Assembly: GCF_000005505.3 (NCBI RefSeq)
Contig: NC_016135.3
Location: forward strand, 19,376,613 to 19,440,612
Length of the DNA stretch: 64,000 nucleotides
Direction: 5' to 3'
Source of the DNA: Brachypodium distachyon
Taxonomy: Eukaryota > Streptophyta > Magnoliopsida > Poales > Poaceae
Positions 11,866 to 23,440 of the stretch are shown here, in pieces. The position numbers and the translations under genes were made by a program. Under the pieces are notes generated by a model. That model did not search any database. It worked only from the letters and a program-made list of their open reading frames with translations, and was not told the DNA's origin. How positions within the stretch are numbered: the first letter of the stretch is position 1; each line of letters opens with the position of its first letter.

Positions 11866-12110
11866 CTAAAGCAGGAGGCACCAATTTCCCCTCAGGACGG
11901 CCAGTGGGTACAGCTGGGGGTCGCTGGGCCAGTTCGTGACGGACTGGAACAGCGCCGACAACTATGAGGTGACCTCCAGCACCCTTTAGTCAGCACGGCA
12001 AAGCCCCCTGGTGGGACCTCCACTTGCAGCGACTTCGAAATCGGTGCCTACGCGGATGTACCAAGCAAGGGTGGCCTTTTTTGAGGCCAACCGATTTGCA
12101 GAGGTACGAA
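11866..12110 (+). pseudogene. Element A antisense ORF, middle fragment
   Basis: After element B ends, one plus-strand frame reads GYSWGSLGQFVTDWNSADNY and then a TAG. A second short stretch encodes DFEIGAYADVPSKGG before a TGA. These look like scraps of the middle of element A's antisense protein. They are too short for certainty; part of the original ORF was probably lost when B inserted or was truncated. Confidence 0.35.
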
Positions 12111-12246
12111 GAATTCCTTAAAAGATTTTACTTTTAATTCCAGTATAGTATCCATACCCCTCGTCCCCGAGGTTTAGGGCGAGTAAGAATTAGTCGGTCT
12201 AAAGCTTATCCCCGTAAAACTTCAAACACTCTGCAACACTTAGAAA

Positions 12247-12566
12247 CTTCAAACACTTATTCCGCGAGATTCAGGCCGGGTTTAAAATAGTCGGCCTGAA
12301 GCTTTAGAAACTTCAAACACTTACTCCCCGAGATTCAGGCCGGGTTTAGAATAGTCGGCCTGAAACTTTAGAAACTTCAAACACTTATTCCCTGAGATTC
12401 AGGCCGGGTTTAGAATAGTCGGCCTGAAGCTTTAGAAACTTCAAACACTTATTCCCCGAGATTCAGGCCGGGTTTAGAATAGTCGGCCCGAAGCTTTAGA
12501 AACTTCAAACACTTATTCCCTGAGATTCAGTTCGGGTTTAGAATAATCGGTCTGAAGCTTTTAATT
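12247..12566. repeat. 64-bp tandem repeat, five copies
   Basis: Units starting CTTCAAACACTTATTCC begin at 12247, 12311, 12375, 12439 and 12503, with an exact period of 64 bp. Each contains GAGATTCAGGCCGGGTTTAG. The array sits in a probable intron of element A's antisense ORF. Differences between units are few. Confidence 0.95.
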
Positions 12567-12614
12567 GTTGACTTCTTACTGCACTTAACTTACCGGTGAA
12601 TCATCGTTTTACAG

Positions 12615-13944
12615 TCCTGCATGAATAAGCGCACCGCTACCTTCAAGACTTTGCTAGCAAAGTACAAGAAGTTGGAGGCGGAGCACGAGGCTTTGAAAGC
12701 TGACCGCGAGAGTCAGATTAAGTATATTTTACTGTCATAAAATCTTTGCCCGAGTATCAATGTGCTGTGAAAGCTAATATGCGCTCTTGTTCGCAGCCGG
12801 GGACACGCCCAAGTGGCGGAGCTCTTGACGCGTGTCGCCGAAGTCCAATGTATCATTTCCTCCCTGTTTCGGGTTTCGTCCAACTTAAAATCCAGCCTCT
12901 GTAATGTATGTTCGCCAAACAGATGAGAAGACCCGGCTAGCAGATCAGCACTGGGAGGATGTGACTCGGCTGCAGGCGCAAATCGCAGCTCAAGCGGAGG
13001 CACATAAGATCGAGGTGAGCGAACTCACCTCGGCCCTCTCTGCCCAGGCTGATGAGAGGATCCTCTTGGAGAGCGAGGTGCAGAAGTGCAAGGGTCTGGT
13101 CGCCAAGATTGAGACCCGCGCCCTTGCCGCCGAGAAAGAGGATGCCGAGAAGACCGGCTATTTAAGGTTGTCTGGCATGAGCTTGTCAAGATCGACACTA
13201 TGCTAACCAGTAAGCTGCCCTGACACAAATTTCTCCATCTGGTCACTTGTCCGAGTAATAGTAAGAGGATGCCAAGACTAATTACTATCTTCTGTGCTTT
13301 TGTCATAATTTTTTCCACAATCGATCGAGACCGCCCAAGCTGTCGTGCTCAAGGCGCGCAGGAAGAGGGATCCAGCTGGGACAAGTGAAGCCTTTGAATA
13401 CGACTTAGTGGATTACCTGGTTAGCATTGCTAGCCGAGTAAAGCCTCTAAAGTCGTTCGGGGTTAACATGTTGAACGCCGGTATACAGGCCTTCCGGGCT
13501 CTGTGGCCGGGAGAAAAGGCTCCGACCGGCATCCCAAAATTGGCAACGCGCCTGCTGGAGGTGGAGGATCGCCTCGACGAGTGGCGGGAATCGGCCACGC
13601 GTGTCGGCGCCGATGAGGCCTTGTCGTTTGTACTGTCTTTGTATGACAGCATCAACCTCGACGTGCTGCAAACAATGCGTGCCGGTTCCCCGTATCTCTC
13701 GGACCCGAAGCTGATTGCCAAGCGCAAGGAACGGGCCTATTTCTTCATCCAGTATGCCAACGTGCATACGTTTGTTGAGGGCCCAACATCCGAAGCTGAG
13801 GCCAAGATGACCGACGGTGATGAAGAGGAGGCAGTGAAGGAGGAGATTGTCATTGAATCGGCCTCCACCGCGACGGATGCTCCGAGTTCCGGCGCCAACA
13901 ACCCCTCTGTTTCTTCTTCGCTTTGCCGGAAAAAAGAACTTTAG
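12615..13944 (+). pseudogene. Antisense ORF of element A, C-terminal coiled-coil part
   Basis: Several exons on the plus strand join in phase: 12615-12721, one ending near 12841, 12923 to about 13204, and 13330-13944. The first two internal junctions are GT-AG with matching phase. The protein is a coiled coil (heptads in LEAEHEALKADRES and DEKTRLADQHWEDVTRLQ) followed by a conserved C-terminal domain with LNAGIQAFRALWPGEKAP and LLEVEDRLDEWRESA, ending in an acidic tail. The third exon shows a likely one-base frame change near 13160. It runs antisense to pol. No known function. Confidence 0.7.
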
Positions 13945-14598
13945 AATTATCAGATCCCCGGGATGCCGGGTGCATATGTAACCGGGATAATATACTTTTG
14001 TTTGTAAGACATCGTGTTCTTAATTTATAAAAGTCTTTTGCTTATCAAAGTCCCGACCGAGTCCCCGAGTCTATTTTTCCTTTTAGTAAAAATTTATGAC
14101 CTCGGTTCTTTTGTCTGCCTTATCGGCGTTCGACGTACGAATCGCAAAGTCATAAAACTACCCTTTTGGAAAAAATAAGCTCGATGAATTCGCTTGGCAA
14201 TATCCGAGTTAGGAAAGAAATGACTGGTTAGAACAATGCGCATCCCGGATCGCTTCTTTGCTTGTTTCCGCAATCGCTTTTCATGTGTTCAGTTATCTCG
14301 TACCCATCTCTAGCTTGCCATGAAGCCGGGTTGCAGACAGCAACGAAGTCATAGAGGGGATTTTCAATACTGACACGTTACTAAACTGATATAAGATTAC
14401 ACAACTAAGCCACGCCGACATGCGCAAGATAATTGCGATACAACATTTAAATGACATGGAAGTCCCCGAGTTCCTTTTAAGAACCCGGTGGATAATTTCA
14501 TTCTCTTAAAACATTCAACACAAAAAGGAAACGATACAAATACTCATCTCTCAAGTATAGAACGGACGAAGCAAAGCTACATTCCAGGGCCTCTTGGT
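13945..14598. other. Element A spacer between antisense ORF and pol
   Basis: Convergent 3' ends: the antisense ORF stops at 13944 (plus) and pol stops near 14599 (minus). The spacer is AT-rich with no ORF of interest. It probably holds polyadenylation signals for both transcripts. Confidence 0.5.
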
Positions 14599-15740
14599 CT
14601 ACTCGCCTGACCGGTCTATCCTGTTCGCCTTGGGATCTTGTGCATCTATAAGATAGTAGGAATCATTGTGAAGCGCTTTGCTCACAATGAAAGGTCCTTC
14701 CCATGGGGGTGACAGTTTGTGCATGCCGGCTGTGCGCTGCACAAGTCGGAGAACGAGGTCCCTTTCCCGGAATACCCGCGGGTTGACCTTTCGGCTATGA
14801 TAACGCCTTAGGTGCTGTTGATAAATAGCCGACCGAGACAGAGCCAATTCTCGTGCTTCTTCGAGCAGGTCGACATCATTTTCTTGGGCCTCTTTTACCT
14901 CGGCTTCCATATACATGGTCACTCGTGGAGAGTCATGTTCAATGTCGGCTGGTAGGACAGCTTCCGCCCCGTATACGAGAAAAAATGGCGTGTAGCCTGT
15001 GGAGCGATTGGGAGTCTCCTGAGACTCCATGGCACAACCGGGAGTTTGTCCAGCCAGCATCCCGGAGTACGTTCCAATGGTTCGATTAGCCGAGGTTTTA
15101 TGCCGGCTAAAACCATGCCGTTTGCTCTTTCAACTTGTCCATTGGATTGAGAATGTGCTACGGAAGCGATATCCAGTCAGATTTTCTTTTCCGCACAAAA
15201 TCACGCGAAAGGTCCTTCCGTGATGTTCGTTCCCTTATCCGTGATGACATTGTGCGGGTACCCATATCTCAAGATAATGTCCTTCAAGAATGATACCGCA
15301 GTTTTGCCGTCACACTTTCGTATCGGCTTTACCTCAATCCACTTGGTGAACTTGTCGACCATGACCAAGATATGCATCATGCCTCCTCGCGCCTGCTTGA
15401 ACGGTCCCACCATATCCAAACACCAAATAACAAATGGCCAAGTGATTGGAATAGTTTTGAGCTCGGATGCCGGCATATGAATCTTGCTGGCATATCTCTG
15501 GTAGCCATTACACTTCCTGACTATGTCTTCTGCTTCCTGTACTGCACTTGGCCAGGAGAAACCATGTCGGAATGCCTTGCCTACTAGCGTTCGTGAAGAT
15601 GCATGATGGCCGCACTCTCCCTGATGAATATCCCGGAGTATTTCTTGCCCTTCTTCTGGCTCGACGCATCGCTACAGGACATTTGTGACACTCCTCTTGT
15701 ATAGCTCGCCATTGATGATGGTGTACGCCTTCACCCTTCT
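14599..15740 (-). pseudogene. Integrase region of element A pol
   Basis: Integrase would insert the element's cDNA into the chromosome. On the minus strand the order is: zinc-binding region (IHQGECGHH, then RKCNGYQRYAS, where the last Cys of the HHCC finger is Tyr); core domain with first Asp in WCLDMVGPF, second in VITDKGTN and Glu in SNGQVERAN; and C-terminal domain with VYGAEAVLPADIEHDSPRV and LSPPWEGPFIV ending near 14599. Stops after TEGPFA (about 15200) and upstream at about 15675 break the frame. The catalytic D,D,E residues are still visible, but the finger mutation and stops mean no product. The VYGAEAVLP and PPWEGPF motifs are typical of Ty3/gypsy integrases. Confidence 0.85.
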
Positions 15741-16709
15741 CTGAATTTGTCTTGCCGTCACTTCCTCTTCCGGGAGATTCACATCTTTGAGGTAAGACAT
15801 TATCGGTTGCGCCCAAGCCGGCACAGGACGAGTGGTGAAGATCGGCTCATCCGGTACGTCTATCTCCATTGGCTCAACCGCCATTGCTTCTGCCGAGTTA
15901 AGGCGCTCAGTCCCCGGGTTACCGGAACCGTTGCCACTATCAATGTCCATGGGAGTGACATCGGTTTCTGAGCTCGCCGGGAGAAATATCGATTCCGATT
16001 CTGGTGATGGCTTAATAGATGGTCAGCGTAAATGCTCCAATGCCACACCAGCTGGAATGCCCTGTCGCATTGAGCCGAGTTTCGACAATGTGTCGGCTGT
16101 TTCGTTCTCCGCTCGCGGTATATGGTGAAACTCGCATCCTTCGAAGTGGCCACTGATCTTCTGAACATGGAAACGGTATAGCGCCATATAGGCATCCAAA
16201 GCATCCCAATTGCCGGAAACTTGCTGGACTACCAGATCGGAATCACCAAAGCATTGAATCCGGCGGACTCCAATTTCCTTTGCCATTTTCAGTCCATGCA
16301 CAAGCGCCTCATACTCGGCAACATTGTTGGATGCCGCGAAGTGAATTTGCAATACGTACTTAAGTTGGTCGCGCTTTGGCGAGGTTAGAGCTATGCCGGC
16401 ACCAAGCCCACTTTTCATCTTAGAGCCGTCAAAATGCATTTTCCAGTAGTTAGGTTCCGGGGGCGGTGGTTCATACTCCATCTCGGCCAAATCCACCAAG
16501 AAATCCGCCAGAGCCTGAGATTTCACGGCATCCCGTCTGTCGTCCTGGAACGCATAGGGTGCTAACTCGACAGCCCATTTGGCTACTCGGCCGCTCGTGT
16601 CTTTGTTACTCACGATTTTCGAGACGGGCGCCTCGTATATAACTCGGATCTGATGTGCCTCAAAGTAATGCTTCAGCTTCTTTGCCGCCATGTACACGCC
16701 ATACGTCAT
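15741..16709 (-). pseudogene. Archaeal-type second RNase H of element A
   Basis: The minus frame from 16709 encodes an RNase H tether (MTYGVYMAAKKLKHYFEAHQ) and then a second RNase H with all four acidic sites visible: MHFDGSK, AEYEALVHG, GDSDLV and ENETADTLS. It would remove RNA from RNA:DNA hybrids. Such an extra archaeal-type RNase H marks the Tat lineage. The frame ends at TAA 16023 and a linker toward integrase follows in the same frame to 15675. The domain itself appears intact. A one-base shift at about 16728 separates it from the upstream RT/RNase H frame. Confidence 0.85.
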
Positions 16710-17756
16710 TTTCTGGTAATGGGGGTAATTCTGCTTAGAGGCGATAGCACCTCACTTAAGTAATATACCGGCCTTTGCACCGATTTGCCGTTTTCATCTC
16801 TTTCCACCATGATAACGGCACTAACGACTCGGTTTGTTGCTGCTATGTATAACAGCATTGGCTCCTTCTCCATTGGCGAGGCTAATATTGGTGCCGTAGC
16901 AATCATTTTCTTTGGCTCTTGAAAAGCTAGGTCTGCCTGTGGCGTCCACACAAATTTGTCGGTTTTCTTTATCAACTGGTATAAGGGCATAGCCTTTTCA
17001 CCCAACCGACTAACGAAACGACTTAGCGATGCTAGGCATCCAGTGAATTTTTGCACATCTTTGAGGCACTTCGGCAGTTTCATTCTTTCTATGGCGGCAA
17101 TTTTCACGTGGTTCGTTTCTATACCTCGGCTTGATACCAGGAACCCAAGCAATTTCCCTGCCGGCACATCGAATGTGCACTTGGCCGGGTTCAGTTTCAT
17201 TCAAAATCTCCTCAGATTTGCGAATGTTTCCCGGATATCATCCAGGAGCGTGGCGCTTTCCTTGGTTTTTATGAAGACATCGTCGACATATACCTGCACA
17301 TTTTTGCCGAGTTGGTCGTGCAATCATTTCTGCATGCATCTTTGATAAGTAGCCCCTGCATTTCTCAAACCAAACGGCATAGTGCGATAGCAATAAGCCT
17401 CGAACGGGGTGATAAATGATATCTTTATTTGATCATTAGGGTTCAGCGTTATCTGGTGAAAACCAGAGTACGCGTCTACAAAAGACAGCAACTCACACCC
17501 GGCTGTAGAATCGATCACTTGATCAATCCGAGGTAACAGAAAAGGATCTTTGGGACACGCCTTGTTCAGACTGGTGTAGTCGATACACATGCGCCATACC
17601 TTGGGCAGCAGTTGGGTCGTCTTTCTTCTTCTCAACCATGACCGGGTTTGCCAGCCAGTCGGGATGCAACACTTCCATGATAAAGCCGGCAGCTAAAAGC
17701 CGGGATACCTCTTCCGATATGACTATCCTTCTGTCGTCGGCGAAGCGTCGAAGGAG
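16706..17756 (-). pseudogene. Reverse transcriptase/RNase H of element A
   Basis: RNA-dependent DNA polymerase of the element. Visible blocks on the minus strand: CIDYTSLNKACPKDPFLLPR, LLSFVDAYSGFHQI (first catalytic Asp), MPFGLRNAGATYQR, YVDD encoded at 17279-17290 (catalytic pair), and LNPAKCTFDV with GFLVSSRGIE in the thumb/connection. RNase H sequence follows (RPVYYLSEVL). The frame is broken by a TAG right after RLVK (about 17756), a small frameshift near 17630, a TGA at 17324 and a TAG near 17204. Catalytic residues survive, but no full-length protein can be made without readthrough. Confidence 0.85.
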
Positions 17757-18962
17757 CTACTTCACCAGTCTTGCGTCTGGTCTGACATGTAATGAGTGCT
17801 CAGCCAACTTCCTCGGCACACCCGGTAGGTCCTGATTTGACCATGCAAAGATGTCCCGATTCTCACGGAGGAAGCTGGTGAGCTCGCCTTCGTATTTTTC
17901 ACCCAGGCCGGCACCAATGATAACGGTGCGGTCCGGGAACTCGCTGTCAACCTGCTCCTTCTTTGTCTCCTTGGCTGCCTGAAAAGCCACACTTTCATGA
18001 GGATTGGTCATAGCCGGTAGGCCAATTTGTGCCGCCTGAGCCATTGCAACAACCTCTTGTAACTTCTTCTTCTCGCCAGCGATAACAAGCGACTCGGCCA
18101 AAGCAGATCCGGCCGCTGCACACTCCATTGAGCGTTTGTAGTTGCCAGTGATGGTTATGGTACCATTTGGTCCCGGCATCTTCATCTTCAGATAGCCAAT
18201 GTGAGTAGTCGCCATGAACTTGGCGAGTGCCGGTCTGCCAAGCAGCGCATGGTACGGACTACTAAGGTCTACCACCTCGAATACTAGGTTCTCGGTCCGA
18301 CAATTCTCCCTGGTGCCAAATAGGACGTCGACTTGGATCTTGCCTACCGGGGCACAAGACACTGCCGGCACAATACCGTGAAAGGTAGTCCGGCTAGGCT
18401 CAAGCATGTTATCAGTAATGCCGAGTTTAAACATCATGTCCCGGTACAGGATATTTATGCTGCTCCCATTATCAATGAGAACCCGAGTGAACTTGACGTT
18501 AATGTCGGGCCCGATGAGTGTCGAGTCGACCACCAGAGCGTATCCACCAGGGTTGGGCATAACTTTAGGATGGTCTGTCCGGTTCCAGTTGATCTCCTGC
18601 TCCGACCAGTACATGAACTTCGGAACAGCCGGCATAACAGCATTAACCTCCATCTCTCGCCTGCGTTGACTTTGCTTGTCAGTTGGCTCAGTGATGACGA
18701 TCATGTAGCTTTGGTGATGCTCCTTGTACTCATTTCTTCCGGCATGTTGCGAAATACCTTGGTCTTCCACCTGATTGACGGCATTATTTGCCGGAGGGGG
18801 TCCCTGAATCTGGGCGTTAGCGCCAGTGAGCGGTGGGGGAGGGGGCAACTGACTTGCCTCTCCGTTCTCGGCCCGCTGCATCGAGCTGCATTGCCGCATT
18901 GTGTGATTCGCCAGCTTGTTGGTGTTGGTTGTGTGAAAACGACAAGGCTGATCCAGCATCAC
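17757..18962 (-). pseudogene. Gag C-terminus and aspartic protease of element A
   Basis: This 401-codon minus frame starts with a degenerate zinc knuckle-like segment (CRFHT, NHTMRQCSS), then a linker, then the retropepsin-like protease with RVLIDNGSSINILY as active site (DNGSS in place of the more common DTGSS) and HALLGRPALAKF. It leads into the RT connection (NRDIFAWSNQDLPGVPR) and stops at TAG. The Tat lineage commonly has the DNGSS form. This is one of the longest open stretches in the element. Confidence 0.8.
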
Positions 18963-19855
18963 TTCGAACGTATTCTTTGTTGGGGTTGGTCGTGATAAAT
19001 TCTGTCAAGCCGATGTCGGGCATCCAGGGGCGACACTTGCCTGTTCCCAACTCGGGCACCGAGTGGGATGAGATTATCACGCTCTCGCCTGATGTAACCC
19101 TCGTCACCCATGGCCGAGTATCCGTCATCGTAACGATCATACCGGCGATCTTCACCTCGATAGGGGGGTTGCGCCCGACACCTTGCTGACCTGCAGCATT
19201 ATTGGGTGCCGGACCCTGAGGTCGGTGTCCATGATCAAACGAGTAACGTTCTTGTTGGTGTCGGCGATTGTCGCCAGGACGTAGGCCACTCTGTCTGTCA
19301 TCAACCCTTCTCACCCTCTGTTTCTCGGCCAGGACCAGGTCATAACGCTCCAGTTGCTTATCCCGGCCAGAATTGACACTTTTGTCTCGCTTGCCACGAG
19401 GCGAAGACGTTTGCTTGTCAACTCGGCCTCCGGCATCCGCTGCCGAGTGAATAACCTGAGATGCACCGGGCTTGCCGTGCACTCTCATGTATGCCTCATT
19501 CTGCTCATTAGCTGTGCGGAGCAGCTCTTTGTTATAGTCACGGAGTGAAATATCCAGTTGTTGCCGAGCGTGAGCGATGTCAACAGCTTCCTTCAGCAGT
19601 TTTTGTTGCTCCAACTCCAACTCCGCCTACAGTGGGCCGGGTTAGCGTTCGACGCCACCGGCGCGGTCAGCTGTTCGATGGAGGCCTGGAGCTGGGTCGG
19701 CTTCGCGGCAGGGCCGACGTGCCAGCTTGAGCGGCGATGTTTTCCGGCTTCTCCAAGGGGAGTTTCGCCGTTCTGCTGGACTTGGTTGGGACCGCACCAC
19801 TTCCCGCAGCGTCCCTTCCAGCATCAGCACCATGAGCCATCACCATGACCTCCAC
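18817..19855 (-). pseudogene. Gag N-terminal remnant of element A
   Basis: Minus frames from 19855 and 19620 encode an Ala/Pro-rich start, a coiled-coil segment (ELEQQKLLKEAVDIAHARQQ) and a basic region with KRDKSVNSGRDKQLERYDLV. The central capsid core expected in Ty3/gypsy gag is not found before the zinc-knuckle segment at about 18960, where the frame changes. I infer a deletion of the capsid core. Without it the element cannot form particles on its own. Confidence 0.65.
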
Positions 19856-19886
19856 ACGGTCAGCGGGACAGTCGACATGCCGACCG

Positions 19887-20616
19887 CGAAGGAAAGCACG
19901 CTCAAGTTACACAAACACACACAGATTTACCCAGGTTCGGAGCCCTCTTGTCGAGGTAAGACTCCTACTCCTGCTTTATTGTATTAGTCGAAATAGACAA
20001 ACTCTACAATGGCGCTCGTTGAGCTGTATTCTTGAGGAAGAAGAAGAAGAAGGGGAAACCCTAGATGCCTAAGTGCTCCGTCCCTTTCTACAGAGGGGTA
20101 ATGTTCTATTTATAGGCCGCCCATGTAACACTGACATGTGGGCCGAGTCCTAACGTCACCTTCCTTGGGCCCCGCCGGGCACGCGGCTCGGTTCCCTCCC
20201 GGTGGCACCGTAGGGGACAAGACAACTTTACTTTTCCCTGGCACCCTGTAGAAAGTACGGCTATCCTCTGCCGGATTCCGTCAGAGATTCTCTTTCGGTG
20301 CTTCTCTTGTGCAGTCGCCTGGCACCGGTACGTAAGCGGCGACTGCCTTTTTCACGATAATGATGACGCCGCTTTACCCTCTGCCGCGTGGGCAGGATAA
20401 GACCGTTGAGAGCTCTCGGCATGGCCGAGATCAAGGTGCTCGTCCTTATCCTGCAGGCTCATAAGACAATTTAGTCATGCCGACATACGTCCAGGATGCC
20501 GGCTTAGTATTAGTTTGACTTTACGATGCCGACATACGTAACCATGCCGGCTTTGTCTCCGTCATCTCGAATAGAGTTGTGTCGCCATGACCCTACCCGG
20601 GATCATCCCCCCGACA
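19887..20616 (-). repeat. 5' LTR of element A (inner end lost)
   Basis: It matches 3962-5025 without the 335-bp duplication and ends CCCCCCGACA next to TTATT. On its inner side similarity to the other LTR stops at about 19887, so the last ~80 bp and the adjacent primer-binding site are replaced by gag-type sequence. This points to a deletion after insertion. Confidence 0.85.
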
Positions 20617-22315
20617 TTATTCAATCCTCCGGATCGATGGAATGATGGGGAGTGGAAGGGATCGAGTGGAAAATGGACTACAATCCCCCTCAATCCCCTG
20701 CCGTTTTCGGTTTGGGTACAACTGAACAGGCCCTCATTGGTCATTTCTATCAATTTGGTTAATTTTAGCAAAGATATATACATGAAAATAAAAGTTGAAA
20801 CTAATTATGTAAAAATTCTAGTTTGTTGTCCTCCGTTCAGTCCTTCAATACAATCTAGTACATTGCTACCAAACCGCCGAACTATTACTCGTTCTTTGTG
20901 GTATATGAGATTTTTTTTAGGTCGACAGGGCCACAGGGGCAGCACACCCTCCGGTTCCATTCCACGAACGAAACCAGGCAAAGTGTGTGTAAATTGGGGA
21001 TTTTGGGAGCATGCGTACTTAGTCAACTCATGCAATACATATTTTTAGTTGCGCAAGAACGCATGTGCATTTAGCTAGCTAGTTAAAAGTCAAACATGCA
21101 TGTTTGGTGAATGAAAATAACAGTACACAACAGCAAAGCGGCGCAATAGCTGGACTTCGTCTCTTGTCGAGCTCATCTGAAGTGATTCTCACCAAGCTAG
21201 TGACCACTCACCAACCAAGACTTACAGCAAAACGTGAAGATATCAAACTTGAAACAAATGTCCGTGCCTGACCACATGAATAGAGCCCTGAAAATACTGG
21301 AAAGCACACACACCCCTTTTGTTAGTGCTCGATGGTAGGAAAGCAGCGTTTTGGTAGGCACGTACACTAGTTACAAGGGGTGAATTCACGGAGATACCAA
21401 CCGCACTCCGCATGCTGGATCGGGTTAACCGAGCATAAGCATTTACGTCACACACAAACACACAATTATCTCATGGATCGAACTTAAGAAATGTATGCCG
21501 AGATTAGATACTGCGCTGAAACAGATGCCACGTACGTCGTTGAAACCAGCACAGATCGACGCTATATATGCCTGGCCACATGAAAGAAAAAAACGGTTTT
21601 TGCTTGCGTGAAATGTACAACCTTGGGCTTGCTATATCGATCTGTCACGCTCCTCGCAGCACTCACGGAGAAAGGAACCTACGTGCGCATGCCTTCTGGT
21701 TTCCCAATCGGTTTCAGAGTTTCAATTCGGTTCGATTAATCATCCGCTAGAGAGTGGCCCATGCTGCATGCAGCCCTCATCATCCGTTGCGCGCCCGGCC
21801 GGCAGCTAGCGACGTTTCTGCTAGACCAGACCGGGAGGCTGGTGCCGATGGATTATCGTGGGGACTTGGCGTGGCGAGGATCCACAAGTTCTACCAACCA
21901 CACGCAACGGAAGCGGTTGGCGTATGGCGCTCAGATGGCCTGGCCGCCGGGTTAGGTGTAGGTAGAGGATCTGGTGAGCTGCGTGCGACGGTGCGAGCAG
22001 TGGATTCTGGCCGGTTGCGACGCTTGATCCACATGTTTGGCCTGTACGCCACACAAAAGGCCATGCTTGGGGCGCGCTGCTTGCGCTTTCTGTTTGTTGA
22101 TCTCGGTGGCTTAAGTTCAGGTTGCCGGCAGGGAATTAAGACGGGTACCAGTCAGGTAGTCAGGGAATCAGAGTGTGTGTGTGTTTTTCTCGTTGGAGAT
22201 GAACTAACTGGCTGGCGAGAGTTGTCACATCTGTGTTTTTCTGGTTCGTGGTAGGGCTCGAGCTGGATATTTAATTGGAGGCATCTAAGAATAATTCCAT
22301 CAACAACCATGATTT

Positions 22316-22368
22316 GGATCCAGCCAGTCTAACAATTCCTTAGGATCCAGCCAGTCTAACAATTCCGG
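22316..22368. repeat. 27-bp tandem duplication
   Basis: GGATCCAGCCAGTCTAACAA is repeated at 22316 and 22343 with an exact 27-bp period. Two copies only. Confidence 0.8.
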
Positions 22369-22879
22369 CCCACAGTCACCGTGTTGCATGGGATAGGGAA
22401 CACTCCGCTTGCGGTCTCTGTCTCATGGTCCGGCTCGATAACGAGTCAAAACAGAAAAGCAATGGAAGATGGCAAGATCATCCATCAAATGGTCAGTTAG
22501 TTAGAAGTTTAATCTCATGTCACGGACGTCTCAGGTTTTTTAGCGTTCATCATTGCACAATGGCAGAGCTAGGAATTTCTAAAGAGTTAAATGCACGGCA
22601 GTTCCTAAAAATATTGGCACGGTGTCATCTAGGTCCTAGTAGTATGAAAATGCAGTTTGGGGTCCTAAAAGTACTTTAAATGTGTCACCGGCGGTCCTAA
22701 GCATGCCGGAACAGGTCTGACCTGTCCACGTGTCCCGTTGACTAGCGCTGACCGGGCACGTAGGATTAAGAAAGGATACTCAAATTCGGCAATTCACCCA
22801 ACCCCAAATTGCGGCACATCTCTCTTCTTTCTCACACAGGCGGCTCCGGCGGCGGCTCGGACCGACGATTGGGTGTGGT

Positions 22880-22896
22880 GGGGGGGGGGGGGGGGG
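22880..22896. repeat. Run of 17 G
   Basis: An uninterrupted G tract follows GTGTGGT. It may form a G-quadruplex, or its length may be a sequencing or assembly artefact. Confidence 0.8.
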
Positions 22897-23299
22897 TGGA
22901 CGGCAGCGGCACCTGGTTCTCTTCCGGGGCTGAAAATAAGTAAAAGGGAACTGAATCTCCAAGTATGGGGCTATGCCTTGATAAATTACAAAAATGACAA
23001 ATTAATACTAAATCTTATAATTAAGTAGCGGGGCCACTCCTGATTGCACAAGTTGTTTTTTTCATCATCTAGTAATTATATAACTTTGGATATAATTTTG
23101 CTCACGGCTATTTATTATTTGATCTCTACACATTTTTATTGATTATAATAAAGTTGTTTTCATCGCCCAAATTAAATATTATTTAAAAGTTTAAATTGTT
23201 TTATTATAACATTTTTCGTAAGCAAGTGCAGCATTTTTCTTTGGTGAACACTTTTTATGATAGTATTTTTGAACAATTTTATTAAGTTATATGAATATT

Positions 23300-23440
23300 T
23301 TCACAAGCTAGCTAAACAATTTTGATGATGGAGATGAACATATTTAATAATCTGAACATCTTTGGCTGAACATATTTAATAATCTGAATATTTTTCACAA
23401 ACTAGCTGACAATTTTGATGATGGAGATGAACATATTAGA
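23300..23440. repeat. 94-bp imperfect tandem duplication
   Basis: TCACAAGCTAGC...GATGATGGAGATGAACATAT at 23301 recurs at 23395 with a few changes. Inside each unit AACATATTTAATAATCTGAA is itself repeated. AT-rich, non-coding. Confidence 0.7.

Larger units (their letters stand above)
3879..20616 (-). mobile_element. Element A: Tat-lineage Ty3/gypsy LTR retrotransposon
   Basis: A near-complete but degenerate Ty3/gypsy element read on the minus strand. It is bounded by the target duplication TTATT at 3874-3878 and 20617-20621. The right LTR (19887-20616) is the 5' LTR; the left LTR (3879-5025) is the 3' LTR. Between them lie gag remnants, protease with a DNGSS site, reverse transcriptase with YVDD, RNase H, a second archaeal-type RNase H, and integrase. 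An extra ORF runs antisense to pol between pol and the 3' LTR. The second RNase H and the antisense ORF are Tat-lineage marks (established knowledge), and the LTR end TGTCGGGGGG resembles cinful/RIRE2-type elements. Element B is inserted in the antisense ORF. The inner end of the 5' LTR and the primer-binding site are missing, and pol carries stops and frameshifts, so the copy cannot be autonomous. Confidence 0.9.

Noticed and set aside
21754..22254. 166-codon plus-strand ORF
   Set aside because: No motifs, odd composition, no neighbouring splice structure; probably chance in a GC-richer patch.
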